Shown here: positions 17,853-26,689 of the stretch, piece after piece
Numbering within the stretch: position 1 is the stretch's first letter
Layout: each line of letters opens with the position of its first letter
Made by a program: the position numbers and the translations under genes
Assembly (NCBI RefSeq): GCF_023078835.1
Contig: NZ_CP090898.1
Location: forward strand, 186,001-250,000
Reading direction: 5' to 3'
Origin: Synechococcus sp. NB0720_010
GTDB lineage: Bacteria > Cyanobacteriota > Cyanobacteriia > PCC-6307 > Cyanobiaceae
DNA: 64,000 nucleotides
The notes under the pieces: generated by a model
Told to the model about the DNA's origin: nothing
What the model saw: the letters and a program-made list of their open reading frames with translations, nothing else
The model's database searches: none

Positions 17853-18224
17853 CTGCAGGCGATCGGACGTTCTCCTTCACAACGGCAGGGCCACTGGGCT
17901 GAGCAGCGGGCGCTGCGGCTGCTGCAGGCCGCCGGTTGGCGCTTGCTTGAGCAGCGCTGGTGTTGCCGTTGGGGTGAGCTCGATTTGCTGCTCCACAAAC
18001 CTGGGCGCCTGCTGTTGGTGGAGGTCAAGGGCCGATCCCGCTCGGGTCTGGACGCCTGGGGGTTGGCGGCCCTAAAGCGGCCCAAGCGGTTGCGGCTGGA
18101 GAGCAGCTTGATGCTCTGGTTGCAGTGGCATCCGCAGTATCAGGACTGCCACTGGGAATGGATCTGTGCCTTGGTCCCACTGCCCCCAAGCCGCCGGCCT
18201 GTGCGTTGGTTGCCTTGGCGCTGA
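17853..18224 (+). CDS. YraN family (UPF0102) nuclease-like protein, non-standard start
   Basis: The YraN family has a restriction-endonuclease-like fold; no confirmed function is known to me. The core is clear: WGELDLLL and LLLVEVKGRS give the Asp and Glu-x-Lys of the PD-(D/E)xK arrangement. The expected N-terminus (GHWAEQRALRLLQAAGWRLL) is also encoded in frame, but between the frame-opening TAG at 17826 and TTG 17943 there is no ATG, GTG or TTG. CTG 17853 gives a family-typical 123 residues, while TTG 17943 would delete the first helix. I place the start at CTG 17853 provisionally; an upstream frame error cannot be excluded. Confidence 0.75.
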   Translation: MQAIGRSPSQRQGHWAEQRALRLLQAAGWRLLEQRWCCRWGELDLLLHKPGRLLLVEVKGRSRSGLDAWGLAALKRPKRLRLESSLMLWLQWHPQYQDCHWEWICALVPLPPSRRPVRWLPWR

Positions 18225-18262
18225 GTGAAGCAATGTGGACGTAGGCCTGCGCCCGTCCTCTG

Positions 18263-19099
18263 ATGTCCTTCGCGGCCCATCGCGCCCGCAAACGTTTTGG
18301 CCAGCACTGGCTGAAGGACCAGTCCGTGCTCGATCGGATTCTTCAGGCCGCAGAGTTGACCGCCGCTGACACGGTCCTCGAGGTGGGCCCGGGTCGAGGA
18401 GCCCTCACCGAGCGGCTCTTGGAGTCCTCCGCCCGCGCGGTCTGCGCCGTTGAGCTGGACCGTGATCTGGTGTCGGGCCTGCAGGAGCGCTTTGGTGCGA
18501 ATCCGCGCTTCTCGTTGACCGAAGGGGATGTGTTGGCGGTGGAGCTGCCGGAGGCCACCGCCGTGGTCGCCAACATTCCGTACAACATCACAGGGCCCCT
18601 GTTGGAGCGCCTGGTCGGACGTCTTGATCGCCCAGCGCTGCAGCCCTATCGCCGTTTGGTGCTGTTGGTGCAGCAGGAGGTGGGTGAGCGGATTCGGGCC
18701 CGTCCCGGCAGTAGTGCCTATTCCGCCCTGAGTGTGCGGATGCAGCTCTTGGCGCGGTGCAGCACGGTCTGTCCTGTGCCCCCTCGCTGCTTCCAACCGC
18801 CGCCGAAGGTCATGAGTGAGGTGGTGGCCTTAGATCCCTTACCGCTCGAGCAGCGACTGGATCCAGCCCTGGCCAAAACGGTGGAGATGCTGCTGCGGCG
18901 CTGTTTCGCTGCCCGCCGCAAGATGCTGCGCAACACCCTCTCGGGCCTGGTGGAGGCTGAGCAGCTGCAGAGCCTGACCGAGGCCGCGGAGATCGGTCTG
19001 CAGCAGCGTCCCCAGGAGGTGGCACCAGAGCGTTGGGTGAGCCTGGCGGCGGGCTTGAATCGGCTCATCCCGGACTCGACGCAATCTCGCCATGGCTGA
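18263..19099 (+). CDS. rsmA: 16S rRNA dimethyladenosine transferase
   Basis: RsmA (KsgA) dimethylates two adjacent adenines in helix 45 of 16S rRNA late in 30S assembly. The 278-residue product has the N-terminal [19 protein letters not shown] motif [17 protein letters not shown], an acidic VELDRDL and the catalytic motif [16 protein letters not shown]-terminal helical domain includes [18 protein letters not shown] 18263 starts it. The stop overlaps the ispE start by 8 nt, suggesting translational coupling, an arrangement I recognise from other cyanobacteria. Confidence 0.96.
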   Translation: MSFAAHRARKRFGQHWLKDQSVLDRILQAAELTAADTVLEVGPGRGALTERLLESSARAVCAVELDRDLVSGLQERFGANPRFSLTEGDVLAVELPEATAVVANIPYNITGPLLERLVGRLDRPALQPYRRLVLLVQQEVGERIRARPGSSAYSALSVRMQLLARCSTVCPVPPRCFQPPPKVMSEVVALDPLPLEQRLDPALAKTVEMLLRRCFAARRKMLRNTLSGLVEAEQLQSLTEAAEIGLQQRPQEVAPERWVSLAAGLNRLIPDSTQSRHG

Positions 19100-20024
19100 G
19101 CTGCAGGTCAGCGCCCCCGCCAAGATCAACCTGCATCTCGAGGTGCTGGGCCTTCGCCCTGACGGCTTTCACGAGCTGGCGATGGTGATGCAGACCCTGG
19201 ATTTGGCCGACACGATCAGCCTCCGCCCGACGGCTGATGGGGCGGTGAGCCTGCGCTGTGATCGCTCGGACCTGCCGACCGATGGCAACAACCTGATCGT
19301 CAAGGCAGCTGAGTTGCTGAAGCAGCGGGTGGGACTGCCCGAGCTCGGTGTCGCAATGCACCTGACCAAACGCATCCCCATTGGGGCAGGGCTGGCGGGG
19401 GGCTCGAGCAATGGTGCGGCGGCTCTGGTGGGTCTGAACACGCTTTGGGGCTGTGGGTTCAGCGCTGAGCAGCTCTTGGCGATGGCCGCTGAGCTCGGCT
19501 CGGACATGCCGTTCTGCCTAGATGGCGGCACCCAGCTGTGCTTTGGCCGGGGCGAGGTTCTGGAGTCCGCAGGCCTGCCGGAGCCCCCTGCACTGGGGGT
19601 GCTGCTGATCAAGCATCCAGAGTCCAGCGTCTCCACCCCCTGGGCCTACAGGCAGTGCCGGGAGCAATTTGGAGCGGACTACCTCTCGACTGAGGCCGAC
19701 TTTGAGCAGCGGCGCCAGGCCCTACGTGAGGCAGCGTTGTTGCAGGGATTGAGCGGCGGAGCGCCCCTGCCGGTGATCCGCAATGACCTCCAGAGGGTGG
19801 TGGAGCCGGAGGTGGCGAGCGTGCGGGAGGGATTGTCGATCCTGCGGCGGGCTGAGGCGGCCGCTGCGGTGGCCATGAGCGGCTCAGGGCCAAGCCTGTT
19901 CGCCTTGTTCGTCGACCGGGATGCCGCCGAAGCGGCGCAGCAGCAGTTGGCCGCTCCCCTGGCAGCCGCTGGCTTTGAGTCCTGGGTGTGCCGCTGCACG
20001 GGCTCTGGTGCCACGCTGGTCTGA
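19092..20024 (+). CDS. ispE: 4-diphosphocytidyl-2-C-methyl-D-erythritol kinase
   Basis: IspE phosphorylates CDP-methylerythritol in the MEP pathway, supplying isoprenoids for carotenoids and the chlorophyll phytyl tail. The GHMP-kinase features are present: [14 protein letters not shown] at the N-terminus, the glycine-rich ATP loop [27 protein letters not shown], and [11 protein letters not shown] near the C-terminus. The length of 310 residues is typical. It starts with ATG 19092 inside the end of rsmA. The downstream DUF3082 gene follows after 21 nt. Confidence 0.96.
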   Translation: MAELQVSAPAKINLHLEVLGLRPDGFHELAMVMQTLDLADTISLRPTADGAVSLRCDRSDLPTDGNNLIVKAAELLKQRVGLPELGVAMHLTKRIPIGAGLAGGSSNGAAALVGLNTLWGCGFSAEQLLAMAAELGSDMPFCLDGGTQLCFGRGEVLESAGLPEPPALGVLLIKHPESSVSTPWAYRQCREQFGADYLSTEADFEQRRQALREAALLQGLSGGAPLPVIRNDLQRVVEPEVASVREGLSILRRAEAAAAVAMSGSGPSLFALFVDRDAAEAAQQQLAAPLAAAGFESWVCRCTGSGATLV

Positions 20025-20045
20025 ACGCAGCACCATCCACCCCGC

Positions 20046-20378
20046 GTGAGTGAGACCCAAAGCGACAGCCAAGACCTCGCCAGCGCCAAGCAGAAACCGC
20101 GCAAGGGTCCAATCAGCTTCTTGAGCGGCTCCCTGACGAGCTTTGGCTTCGGCTGGCTTGCGCTGCAATTGGCCGGGAAGGTGGTGGGCTACTACGCCGA
20201 CCATCCGCCCCAGTACGAGGCCCGCTTTGCCCAGAGCATTGCGGTCTTTATGAAGACCCTGGTGGTGGGGATGACCTTTCTGGCCACCTTCACCTTTGCC
20301 TTCATTGGATTGGGCCTGTTCCTGACATTTATCCGCAGCCTCTTACCGGGCTGGGAACAGGCGGAAGAAACCCCCTAG
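20046..20378 (+). CDS. DUF3082 membrane protein
   Basis: This 110-residue protein has a soluble Ser/Lys-rich N-terminus and two hydrophobic segments, at about residues 27-50 (SGSLTSFGFGWLALQLAGKV) and 70-95 (KTLVVGMTFLATFTFAFIGL). It matches the cyanobacterial DUF3082 family, for which I know no established function. GTG 20046 is the only good start, 21 nt after ispE. It ends just ahead of a 31-codon reading frame and pdhB. Confidence 0.78.
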   Translation: MSETQSDSQDLASAKQKPRKGPISFLSGSLTSFGFGWLALQLAGKVVGYYADHPPQYEARFAQSIAVFMKTLVVGMTFLATFTFAFIGLGLFLTFIRSLLPGWEQAEETP

Positions 20379-20407
20379 CCTTTGGCCACGGGCAGCCTGA
20401 CGACGAC

Positions 20408-20503
20408 ATGACCGGCCACGACCTACAGCTGCTGGTGCTGCTCCTCTCACCAGGAATGCTGTTGTCAGTGTTGTTGTTGCTGACCTTCGCCGCAGGCGGT
20501 TGA
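20408..20503 (+). CDS. Candidate 31-residue single-span membrane peptide
   Basis: ATG 20408 opens a 31-codon frame ending in TGA at 20503, reading MTGHDLQLLVLLLSPGML and then a Leu/Val-rich run ending FAAGG. The single hydrophobic segment has a short polar N-terminus, the layout of small thylakoid or plasma-membrane subunits. It sits in the spacer between DUF3082 (29 nt away) and pdhB (47 nt away) in the same direction. I recognise no named photosystem or cytochrome subunit. Chance occurrence is possible, so confidence is modest. Confidence 0.45.
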   Translation: MTGHDLQLLVLLLSPGMLLSVLLLLTFAAGG

Positions 20504-20550
20504 GATAGGTTGGCCCCACCCCGGTCCAGTGCCGGACCCGCTTTTCAACC

Positions 20551-21534
20551 GTGGCAGAGACCCTTCTCTTCAACGCCCTGCGTGAGGCCATCGACGAAGA
20601 GATGGCGCGTGATCCCCATGTCTGCGTGATGGGGGAAGACGTCGGTCAGTACGGCGGTTCCTACAAGGTCACGAAGGATCTCTACGACAAGTACGGCGAA
20701 CTGCGGGTCCTGGACACCCCGATTGCTGAGAACGCCTTCACGGGCATGGCCGTTGGTGCGGCGATGACGGGCCTTCGCCCGATCGTTGAGGGCATGAACA
20801 TGGGCTTCCTGCTGCTCGCCTTCAACCAGATCTCCAACAACATGGGGATGCTCCGCTACACCAGCGGTGGCAACTTCACGATTCCCACCGTGGTGCGCGG
20901 CCCTGGTGGTGTGGGCCGTCAGCTGGGCGCGGAGCACAGCCAGCGACTCGAGGCCTATTTCCACGCGGTTCCCGGCATCAAGATCGTTGCCGTCAGCACC
21001 CCGACGAATGCCAAGGGCCTGATGAAGGCGGCGATTCGCGACAACAACCCCGTGCTCTTCTTCGAGCACGTGTTGCTCTACAACCTCTCTGAGGACATCC
21101 CCGAGGGCGACTACACCTGCGCCCTGGACCAGGCCGATCTGGTCAAGGAAGGAAGCGATGTCACGATCCTCACCTACTCCCGCATGCGTCACCACTGCCT
21201 GAAGGCCGTGGAACAGCTGGAGAAGGAGGGTGTGAGCGTGGAGCTGATCGACCTGATCAGCCTGAAGCCCTTCGACATGGAGACGATCTCCCGCTCCATC
21301 CGCAAGACCCACAAGGTCCTGGTGGTTGAGGAGTGCATGAAGACCGGCGGCATTGGCGCCGAGTTGATCGCCTTGATCACCGAGCACTGCTTTGACGACC
21401 TGGACGCCCGCCCGATCCGTCTCTCCTCCCAGGACATCCCCACGCCCTACAACGGCACCCTGGAAAACTTGACCATCATTCAGCCGCATCAGATCGTTGA
21501 AGCGGCCAAAGCCCTCAAGGCTGGCCAGGTCTGA
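20551..21534 (+). CDS. pdhB: Pyruvate dehydrogenase E1 beta subunit
   Basis: This is the beta subunit of the thiamine-diphosphate-dependent E1 component that decarboxylates pyruvate for acetyl-CoA synthesis. The 327-residue product begins at GTG 20551 ([17 protein letters not shown]). Signature segments include [18 protein letters not shown], the Glu-bearing [17 protein letters not shown] and [19 protein letters not shown]-terminal transketolase-like domain follows ([17 protein letters not shown]). The alpha subunit and E2 are not here. Only one base separates its stop from the secD start. Confidence 0.96.
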   Translation: MAETLLFNALREAIDEEMARDPHVCVMGEDVGQYGGSYKVTKDLYDKYGELRVLDTPIAENAFTGMAVGAAMTGLRPIVEGMNMGFLLLAFNQISNNMGMLRYTSGGNFTIPTVVRGPGGVGRQLGAEHSQRLEAYFHAVPGIKIVAVSTPTNAKGLMKAAIRDNNPVLFFEHVLLYNLSEDIPEGDYTCALDQADLVKEGSDVTILTYSRMRHHCLKAVEQLEKEGVSVELIDLISLKPFDMETISRSIRKTHKVLVVEECMKTGGIGAELIALITEHCFDDLDARPIRLSSQDIPTPYNGTLENLTIIQPHQIVEAAKALKAGQV

Positions 21535-21535
21535 A

Positions 21536-23017
21536 ATGGCACGTCAACAGGGGTGGTTTGCCCTGATCTTGGCCCTGGCCTTCGCAGCCGGGGCTGTTCT
21601 TGCTTCGTTCCCACTGCAATTGGGTCTCGACCTGCGCGGGGGCAGTCAACTGACCCTTCAAGTCCTGCCGGCTGGAGCGATTCAGCGCGTGCAGAGCGAG
21701 CAACTGGAGGCCGTTAAGGACGTCCTGGACCGGCGCATCAACGGCCTGGGGGTGAGTGAATCCACCCTTCAGACCATTGGCGACGATCAACTCCTGCTGC
21801 AGCTGCCGGGTGAACAGGACCCCAGCCGTGCCGCCAAGGTCTTGGGCACCACGGCCCTTCTGGAGTTCCGCGCGCAGAAGCCAGGCACTGAACAGCAGAT
21901 GAGCGGTCTGCTCAAGCTCAAGCGCCAGGCCCAAGCGGTTCTCAACCTGCGCCGCTCCAAGGACCAAGGTCAAACCCAAGCGGTCGACCTTGATGCCGAT
22001 GGCCTGGCACAGCTCCTCAAGGACGCCGGCGTCAGTGCCCCTGCCGGCAGCACGGAGACCGAGCAGCTGGAGTTGTTGCTGGCGGCGGTCAACACCAAGA
22101 TCGTCGACCTCTACGAGCCGGCCGCCCTTACCGGTAAGGACCTCACAGGTGCCGGGCGTCAGCAGAACCAGGCCGGCAGCGCCTGGGATGTCACCTTGAG
22201 TTTCAACACCGAGGGGGGCCGTAAGTTCGCCCAACTCACCCAGAGCATTGCCGGTAGCGGACGCCTACTCGGCATCGTTCTCGACGGCCGCTCCATCAGC
22301 GAAGCCAGTGTGGGGCCGGAGTTCAAACCCGCCGGCATCAGCGGCGGTGCCGCAAGCATCACGGGCAACTTCAGCGCCGAAGAGGCCCGCGACCTGGAGG
22401 TTCAGCTCCGCGGTGGTTCGCTGCCCTTGCCGGTGGAGGTGATCGAGCAGCGCACCATTGGCGCCACTCTCGGTAGCGAGAACGTCCAGCGCAGCCTTCA
22501 TGCTGCCCTGCTGGGCTTGGCCTTGGTCGCCGTCTTCATGGTCGTCGTCTACCGCTTGCCCGGCGTTGTGGCCGTGGTTGCTTTGGCGCTCTATGCCCTG
22601 TTCAACCTGGCCATGTATGCCCTGATCCCCGTCACCTTGACCCTGCCAGGGATCGCAGGCTTCATCCTCTCGATCGGGATCGCTGTCGACGCGAACGTCC
22701 TGATTTTTGAGCGGGTCAAAGAGGAGTTGCGACGCGGGAACACCCTGATCCGCTCGATTGATGCGGGTTTCTCGCTGGCCTTCTCATCCATCCTCGATGG
22801 CCACATCACCGGTTTGATTAGCTGTGTGGCCCTCTTTGCGCTTGGCACTGGCTTGGTGAAGGGCTTTGCCGTCACCTTGGGGATCGGCTTGGTGCTCAGC
22901 TTGTTCACGGCTTTGACTTGCACCCGCACCCTGCTGCGTCTCTTGATGGGGTATCCCGCCCTGCGCCGCTCCAGCTACTTCTTACCCCAGACCCAGCTGC
23001 CAGCCCAGGCCTCCTGA
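21536..23017 (+). CDS. secD: Protein translocase subunit SecD
   Basis: SecD, with SecF, uses the proton gradient to drive late steps of protein export through SecYEG. The 493-residue product starts at ATG 21536 with MARQQGWFALILALAF (helix 1). The conserved LGLDLRGGSQLTLQ follows, then a large periplasmic P1 domain, and helices 2-6 from GLALVAVFMVVVYRL onward with SIGIAVDANVLIFERVKEEL. ATG 21536 is one base after the pdhB stop. The secF start overlaps its stop by one base, so the two are translationally coupled. Confidence 0.96.
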   Translation: MARQQGWFALILALAFAAGAVLASFPLQLGLDLRGGSQLTLQVLPAGAIQRVQSEQLEAVKDVLDRRINGLGVSESTLQTIGDDQLLLQLPGEQDPSRAAKVLGTTALLEFRAQKPGTEQQMSGLLKLKRQAQAVLNLRRSKDQGQTQAVDLDADGLAQLLKDAGVSAPAGSTETEQLELLLAAVNTKIVDLYEPAALTGKDLTGAGRQQNQAGSAWDVTLSFNTEGGRKFAQLTQSIAGSGRLLGIVLDGRSISEASVGPEFKPAGISGGAASITGNFSAEEARDLEVQLRGGSLPLPVEVIEQRTIGATLGSENVQRSLHAALLGLALVAVFMVVVYRLPGVVAVVALALYALFNLAMYALIPVTLTLPGIAGFILSIGIAVDANVLIFERVKEELRRGNTLIRSIDAGFSLAFSSILDGHITGLISCVALFALGTGLVKGFAVTLGIGLVLSLFTALTCTRTLLRLLMGYPALRRSSYFLPQTQLPAQAS

Positions 23018-23994
23018 TGTCCGATTCCTCGACCTCCGTGGCCGCCACCGCGCCCCGCTTTCGCATCAGCCGCATCCGCCGCCAGGGCTGGCTTGCTTCT
23101 GGTTTGGCCGTTCTGCTCAGCCTGGTGGGGATGGCCTTGTGTTGGAGCAACCCCCGTATCGCCGCTCCCTTGAAGCCCGGTTTGGATTTCACCGGTGGAA
23201 CCCAGGTGGAGATTCAGCGCAGCTGCAGCGGAGCGGACTGTGCGGGACTTAAAGCCGCTGAGGTGCGTCAGCAGTTGCGCATGCTCACGCTGCCGGAGGT
23301 CGGTGGTCAAGCGGCCCCCCAGCTGGTCAACGCTGGTGTGCAGGTGCTCGACCGCGGTCGTTCTGTTGATCTGCGCCTGCCGGACCTTGAGCCCGAGCAG
23401 ACCCGGGCCCTGATCGAAGGTTTGGCCCCGGTGATTGGCACGGTGAACCCCCAACAGGTTGCGATCAACACCATTGGACCCACCCTTGGCTCCCAGCTGC
23501 TCAAAGGAAGCCTGATTTCCCTGTTGGTCAGCTTTGCTGCGATCGCGCTCTACATCAGCTTTCGCTACGACGGGGTGTTTGCAGGCTTGGCCCTGCTCTG
23601 CCTGGCCCACGACATCGTCATTACTTGCGGGGTCTTCGCCTGGTTGGGACTGATCAGCGGCATTGAGGTCAATTCCCTGTTTGCCGTGGCGTTGATCACC
23701 GTCGCGGGTTATTCGGTCAATGACACGGTGGTTGTCTTCGACCGCATTCGCGAGCAAAAAAGGGCTCTTCAGGGCATGAGCTTGCAGGAACAGGTTGATG
23801 TGGCGGTGGATGCCACCTTGACCCGCTCGCTCTACACGTCCTTCACCACCCTGCTGCCGTTGGTCTCGTTGCTGCTCTTTGGCGGCAGCAGCTTGTTCTG
23901 GTTCGCCGTGGCCCTGACCGTTGGCATTGGCGTTGGCAGCTGGTCCAGCATCGGTATTGCACCCACACTCTTGCCCGTTCTCTCGCGTCGATGA
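23017..23994 (+). CDS. secF: Protein translocase subunit SecF
   Basis: SecF is the partner of SecD in the export motor. The 325-residue product has a basic N-terminus, helix 1 (WLASGLAVLLSLVGMALC), the PGLDFTGGTQVEIQ motif, a short periplasmic domain, and helices 2-6 containing SVNDTVVVFDRIREQKRA and SLYTSFTTLLPLVSLLLFG. The start is ATG 23017, sharing one base with the secD TGA. Its stop overlaps the next small membrane-protein gene by four bases. Confidence 0.96.
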   Translation: MSDSSTSVAATAPRFRISRIRRQGWLASGLAVLLSLVGMALCWSNPRIAAPLKPGLDFTGGTQVEIQRSCSGADCAGLKAAEVRQQLRMLTLPEVGGQAAPQLVNAGVQVLDRGRSVDLRLPDLEPEQTRALIEGLAPVIGTVNPQQVAINTIGPTLGSQLLKGSLISLLVSFAAIALYISFRYDGVFAGLALLCLAHDIVITCGVFAWLGLISGIEVNSLFAVALITVAGYSVNDTVVVFDRIREQKRALQGMSLQEQVDVAVDATLTRSLYTSFTTLLPLVSLLLFGGSSLFWFAVALTVGIGVGSWSSIGIAPTLLPVLSRR

Positions 23995-24188
23995 CGCGAT
24001 CCAGGCGGTTTTCTGTGCCATGGGCCCCGGTGGCGTTGGCACTCCTTGCCCTCTGGGATCTGCGCGCTGAGCTTCAGCTCCTAGCCGAGCACTTCACCTG
24101 GATCAGCTTGTTGATGATTCCCCGCTATCACTTGCTTGCGGTCACGGTCTTGATCTTGACCCCGAGCTTGATCCGCCAGCGGCGATAG
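23991..24188 (+). CDS. Small membrane protein coupled to secF
   Basis: This 65-residue protein has a basic N-terminus (TRSRRFSVP), a hydrophobic helix (WAPVALALLALWDL), a second hydrophobic stretch (HLLAVTVLILTPSLI) and a basic C-terminus (RQRR), so a two-span topology with both ends cytoplasmic is plausible. ATG 23991 overlaps the secF stop by four bases (ATGA), which usually means coupled translation. I recognise no family. By location it could be a Sec-accessory protein, but that is guilt by association. It converges on the AI-2E gene with a 2 nt gap. Confidence 0.72.
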   Translation: MTRSRRFSVPWAPVALALLALWDLRAELQLLAEHFTWISLLMIPRYHLLAVTVLILTPSLIRQRR

Positions 24189-24190
24189 CC

Positions 24191-25192
24191 CTAGGTCCAC
24201 CGGTCCATGACCTGCTCCACCAGCACCCGTTGAGAGAAGACCTGGAGGACGACGACAAGCGGTAGGGCCAGCAGTACACCGGGTAGGCCCAGCAGTGCCC
24301 CCAGGCTGAGCTGCGCCATCAGCGCGACGGTGGGCAGCAGATTGACCGTTCGACTCAGGAGCAGGGGCGTGAGTAGAAACGCCTCGCCGTTCTGCAGCAC
24401 CAGGCGAAGCACGATCACCTGAACGGCCAGGGTCGGCGAGATCAACAGCGACACAGCCACCGGTAGCAGGCTCGCCAGGGTGGGGCCGATTGTGGGCACA
24501 AAGGTCAGAAGGCCGCAGATCAGTCCGCTCAACAGGGCCAAGGGGACCTTCAAGGCTGCCAGGCCGGCCCAGGTCAGGAGGAACACCACCGAGGCCGAGA
24601 GCGTCATTCCCGCCAGCCAGCCCCCGAGGGCTTGGCGGCTTTCTGTCAGGAGGTTCTGCACCAGCGGCCGGCTGTGGGCCGGCGTCAGGGCCAACACCAG
24701 GCGTTGGTGACTGCGCGGATCGAGGACCAACAGGATCGCCAGCAGCCCCATCAACAGCAGCAGCACGGTGCCGCTGGCCGCGCCCCCGGCGAACCCAATC
24801 AGTTGGGCTCCAATGGGTTGCAACTTGTCGAGTGTGATCAGATCGGCGAGTCGACCTTCCAGACCCTCCAGGACGCTGACACCGCCCAGCAATTCCGAAA
24901 GGCGTGCAATCAGCGCTGGCACCAGCTGGGTCAGCTGATTGAGCTGCTCGAGCAATTCCGGCAGGAGTAAGTCCGTGAGTTGCCAGCTCAGAAGAGCCAG
25001 CACCATCAGCACCAGCAGGAGTGCCAGTGGCCGGCTGAGCCTCAGGCCTCGGCGCAACCAGCTCACGGGCACGTCGAGGGCGACAGCGAGGACGACGGCA
25101 CCGAAGAGCACCATCAGGACCCAGCGCAGTTCCCAGGCCAAGAGCCCAAGAACCACAAGGGACAGCAGCAACAGCAAACTGCGTGGTGTCAT
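24191..25192 (-). CDS. AI-2E family transporter (PerM-like), second copy
   Basis: This is a 333-residue polytopic membrane protein of the AI-2E/PerM family, with a long leucine-rich N-terminal pair of helices, an amphipathic middle and the C-terminal family block LLSGLICGLLTFVPTIGPTLASLLP and GALLGLPGVLLALPLVV. Members export small molecules or act as Na+/H+ antiporters; the substrate here is unknown. ATG 25192 overlaps the stop of the upstream paralogue by one base. Both copies therefore form a two-gene unit. Confidence 0.86.
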   Translation of the reverse strand: MTPRSLLLLLSLVVLGLLAWELRWVLMVLFGAVVLAVALDVPVSWLRRGLRLSRPLALLLVLMVLALLSWQLTDLLLPELLEQLNQLTQLVPALIARLSELLGGVSVLEGLEGRLADLITLDKLQPIGAQLIGFAGGAASGTVLLLLMGLLAILLVLDPRSHQRLVLALTPAHSRPLVQNLLTESRQALGGWLAGMTLSASVVFLLTWAGLAALKVPLALLSGLICGLLTFVPTIGPTLASLLPVAVSLLISPTLAVQVIVLRLVLQNGEAFLLTPLLLSRTVNLLPTVALMAQLSLGALLGLPGVLLALPLVVVLQVFSQRVLVEQVMDRWT

Positions 25193-26247
25193 CAGCGCTC
25201 AGCCATCGGGAGTTCCCAGCCGTTCAGAACGTCTTGGATCAGCACCTCGCGAACCAGGACCTGGAGGCAGACCGCCAGTGGCAGCGCCAACAGCAGTCCC
25301 AAGGGACCAAAGATCACCGTGAAGAAGAATTGGGCAATCAAGGTCAATCCAGGCAGCAACTTCACCTGGTGATGCATCACCGAAGGGGTGATCAGGTAGC
25401 TCTCGATGTGCTGAATCACCACATAAAGCAGCAGCACCAGCAGCGCTTTGACCGGTGAATCGAGCAACGCCACGGACATTGGAAAGACCGTGCTCAAGGT
25501 CGGTCCGATGTTGGGAATGATGTTCAGCAGGCCAGCCAATAGCGCGTTGGCGGCCACCAGCTTTACCCCCAGTAGTGACAGGCCGATGGCGGCCAAGACG
25601 CCGACGCAGAGCGAGCTGATCAGCACGCCGGCCATCCAACTGCTGAGGGCCTCACCGCAGAGCGTGAGAACGTCCCGGAAGCGTCGCCGATAAAACGATG
25701 GGACCAGCAGGATCGCGATTTCCCGGTAGGCCTGGGGTTGGATCGCCACCATCAGGCTGACAGCGACCACAAACAGGAGCTCCACAAGCCCGCTGCCCAG
25801 GTTCCCTGCAATCCCAAGCAGCTTCAGGAACCCCTCGGTCGGGTCAAGGCTGCCGGACCCCTGGCTGAGCCAGCTCTTCTGCAACCACTGCAGCGCCTCG
25901 CGGCCATAGAGCATCTGACTGCTCTGATCCAGGGTGCGGCGTAGCAGCTGCATCGCCAACTGCAGGGCTGCTGGAAGCTGCCGCAGCAGTTCTTGGAACT
26001 GGGCAACAAACGGTGGGACCACGACGGCGGTGGTCAGCACCACCACCACAAGCAAGCCCCCCAGGCTGATGAAGAGCGCCAGCGGACGGTTGCAGCGCAA
26101 GCGCTCTTGGGTCATACCCACCAGGGTGCAGATCGCCATGGCGAGCACCACGGCAGCAAAGACGAGGACGAGGACCTCCCGCAGGGACCACAGCAGCACC
26201 AGCGCCGCTGCTGTGGCAATCAATCCGAGCCACTGGCCGAATCGCAA
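25192..26247 (-). CDS. AI-2E family transporter (PerM-like), first copy
   Basis: This 351-residue paralogue of the adjacent gene has the same organisation: N-terminal hydrophobic pairs (LIATAAALVLLWSL), a central soluble segment (LRRTLDQSSQMLYGREALQ) and the C-terminal family motif LAGLLNIIPNIGPTLSTVFP. The start is TTG 26247, as there is no ATG near helix 1. It shares one base with the downstream copy. Between this gene and psb28 (49 nt) is a weak CGCCG/CGGCG hairpin with no T-run on the transcribed strand. Confidence 0.86.
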   Translation of the reverse strand: MRFGQWLGLIATAAALVLLWSLREVLVLVFAAVVLAMAICTLVGMTQERLRCNRPLALFISLGGLLVVVVLTTAVVVPPFVAQFQELLRQLPAALQLAMQLLRRTLDQSSQMLYGREALQWLQKSWLSQGSGSLDPTEGFLKLLGIAGNLGSGLVELLFVVAVSLMVAIQPQAYREIAILLVPSFYRRRFRDVLTLCGEALSSWMAGVLISSLCVGVLAAIGLSLLGVKLVAANALLAGLLNIIPNIGPTLSTVFPMSVALLDSPVKALLVLLLYVVIQHIESYLITPSVMHHQVKLLPGLTLIAQFFFTVIFGPLGLLLALPLAVCLQVLVREVLIQDVLNGWELPMAER

Positions 26248-26296
26248 AGGGGGAGGCCAACTCGTGTTGTTTTAGCGCCGATTGCGGCGATTGAAT

Positions 26297-26665
26297 TCAG
26301 TTGGCGTCCTCTTCGCCAGCTTCGTCCTTTTTGTTCTGGGCAAAGCCGAGGTCATTGGCCTGGGCATAGCGCTCGGCAAAGCGCATGAACCGCTCGAAAT
26401 CCTCGGTGGTTTTCCAGGTGTAGGTGGCCTCCAGGGCCGAAGGCTTGCCGTTGACGAACTTGGCGTTGACGTCGCGGGTCACCATCTGACCCTCTTCATC
26501 GAGCATGTACATGCCGCCGATGTCAGCCATGGTCTCTGGGGAGAGGGCCTGGGGCTGATCGAACACGAAGATCGCCTGACCGGTGCGACCATCCCGCGAA
26601 CGGGTCATACGGATATCGGGCACGACCGGCTCATCCACACCGGGGAAAAACTGGATCGCGGCCAT
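26297..26665 (-). CDS. psb28: Photosystem II assembly factor Psb28
   Basis: Psb28 binds photosystem II assembly intermediates at the cytoplasmic side and is absent from the mature complex. The 122-residue product shows the family sequence [54 protein letters not shown] and [19 protein letters not shown], with an acidic C-terminal tail. ATG 26665 starts the gene 24 nt after mnmH on the same strand, so it may be transcribed from an upstream promoter or a short local one. Confidence 0.95.
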   Translation of the reverse strand: MAAIQFFPGVDEPVVPDIRMTRSRDGRTGQAIFVFDQPQALSPETMADIGGMYMLDEEGQMVTRDVNAKFVNGKPSALEATYTWKTTEDFERFMRFAERYAQANDLGFAQNKKDEAGEEDAN

Positions 26666-26689
26666 CGCCCGTTATCGCAAAGGCTGATC

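Noticed and set aside
20545-21489. 314-residue minus-strand frame opposite pdhB
   Set aside because: It is a His/Val/Gly-rich shadow of a highly conserved gene, with no recognisable family.
25192-26247. AI-2E pair as a true autoinducer-2 system
   Set aside because: The family name is historical; no luxS or receptor is present and members transport diverse solutes.
26248-26296. Terminator between psb28 and the AI-2E genes
   Set aside because: The five-base CGCCG/CGGCG stem is weak and no T-run follows on the transcribed strand.
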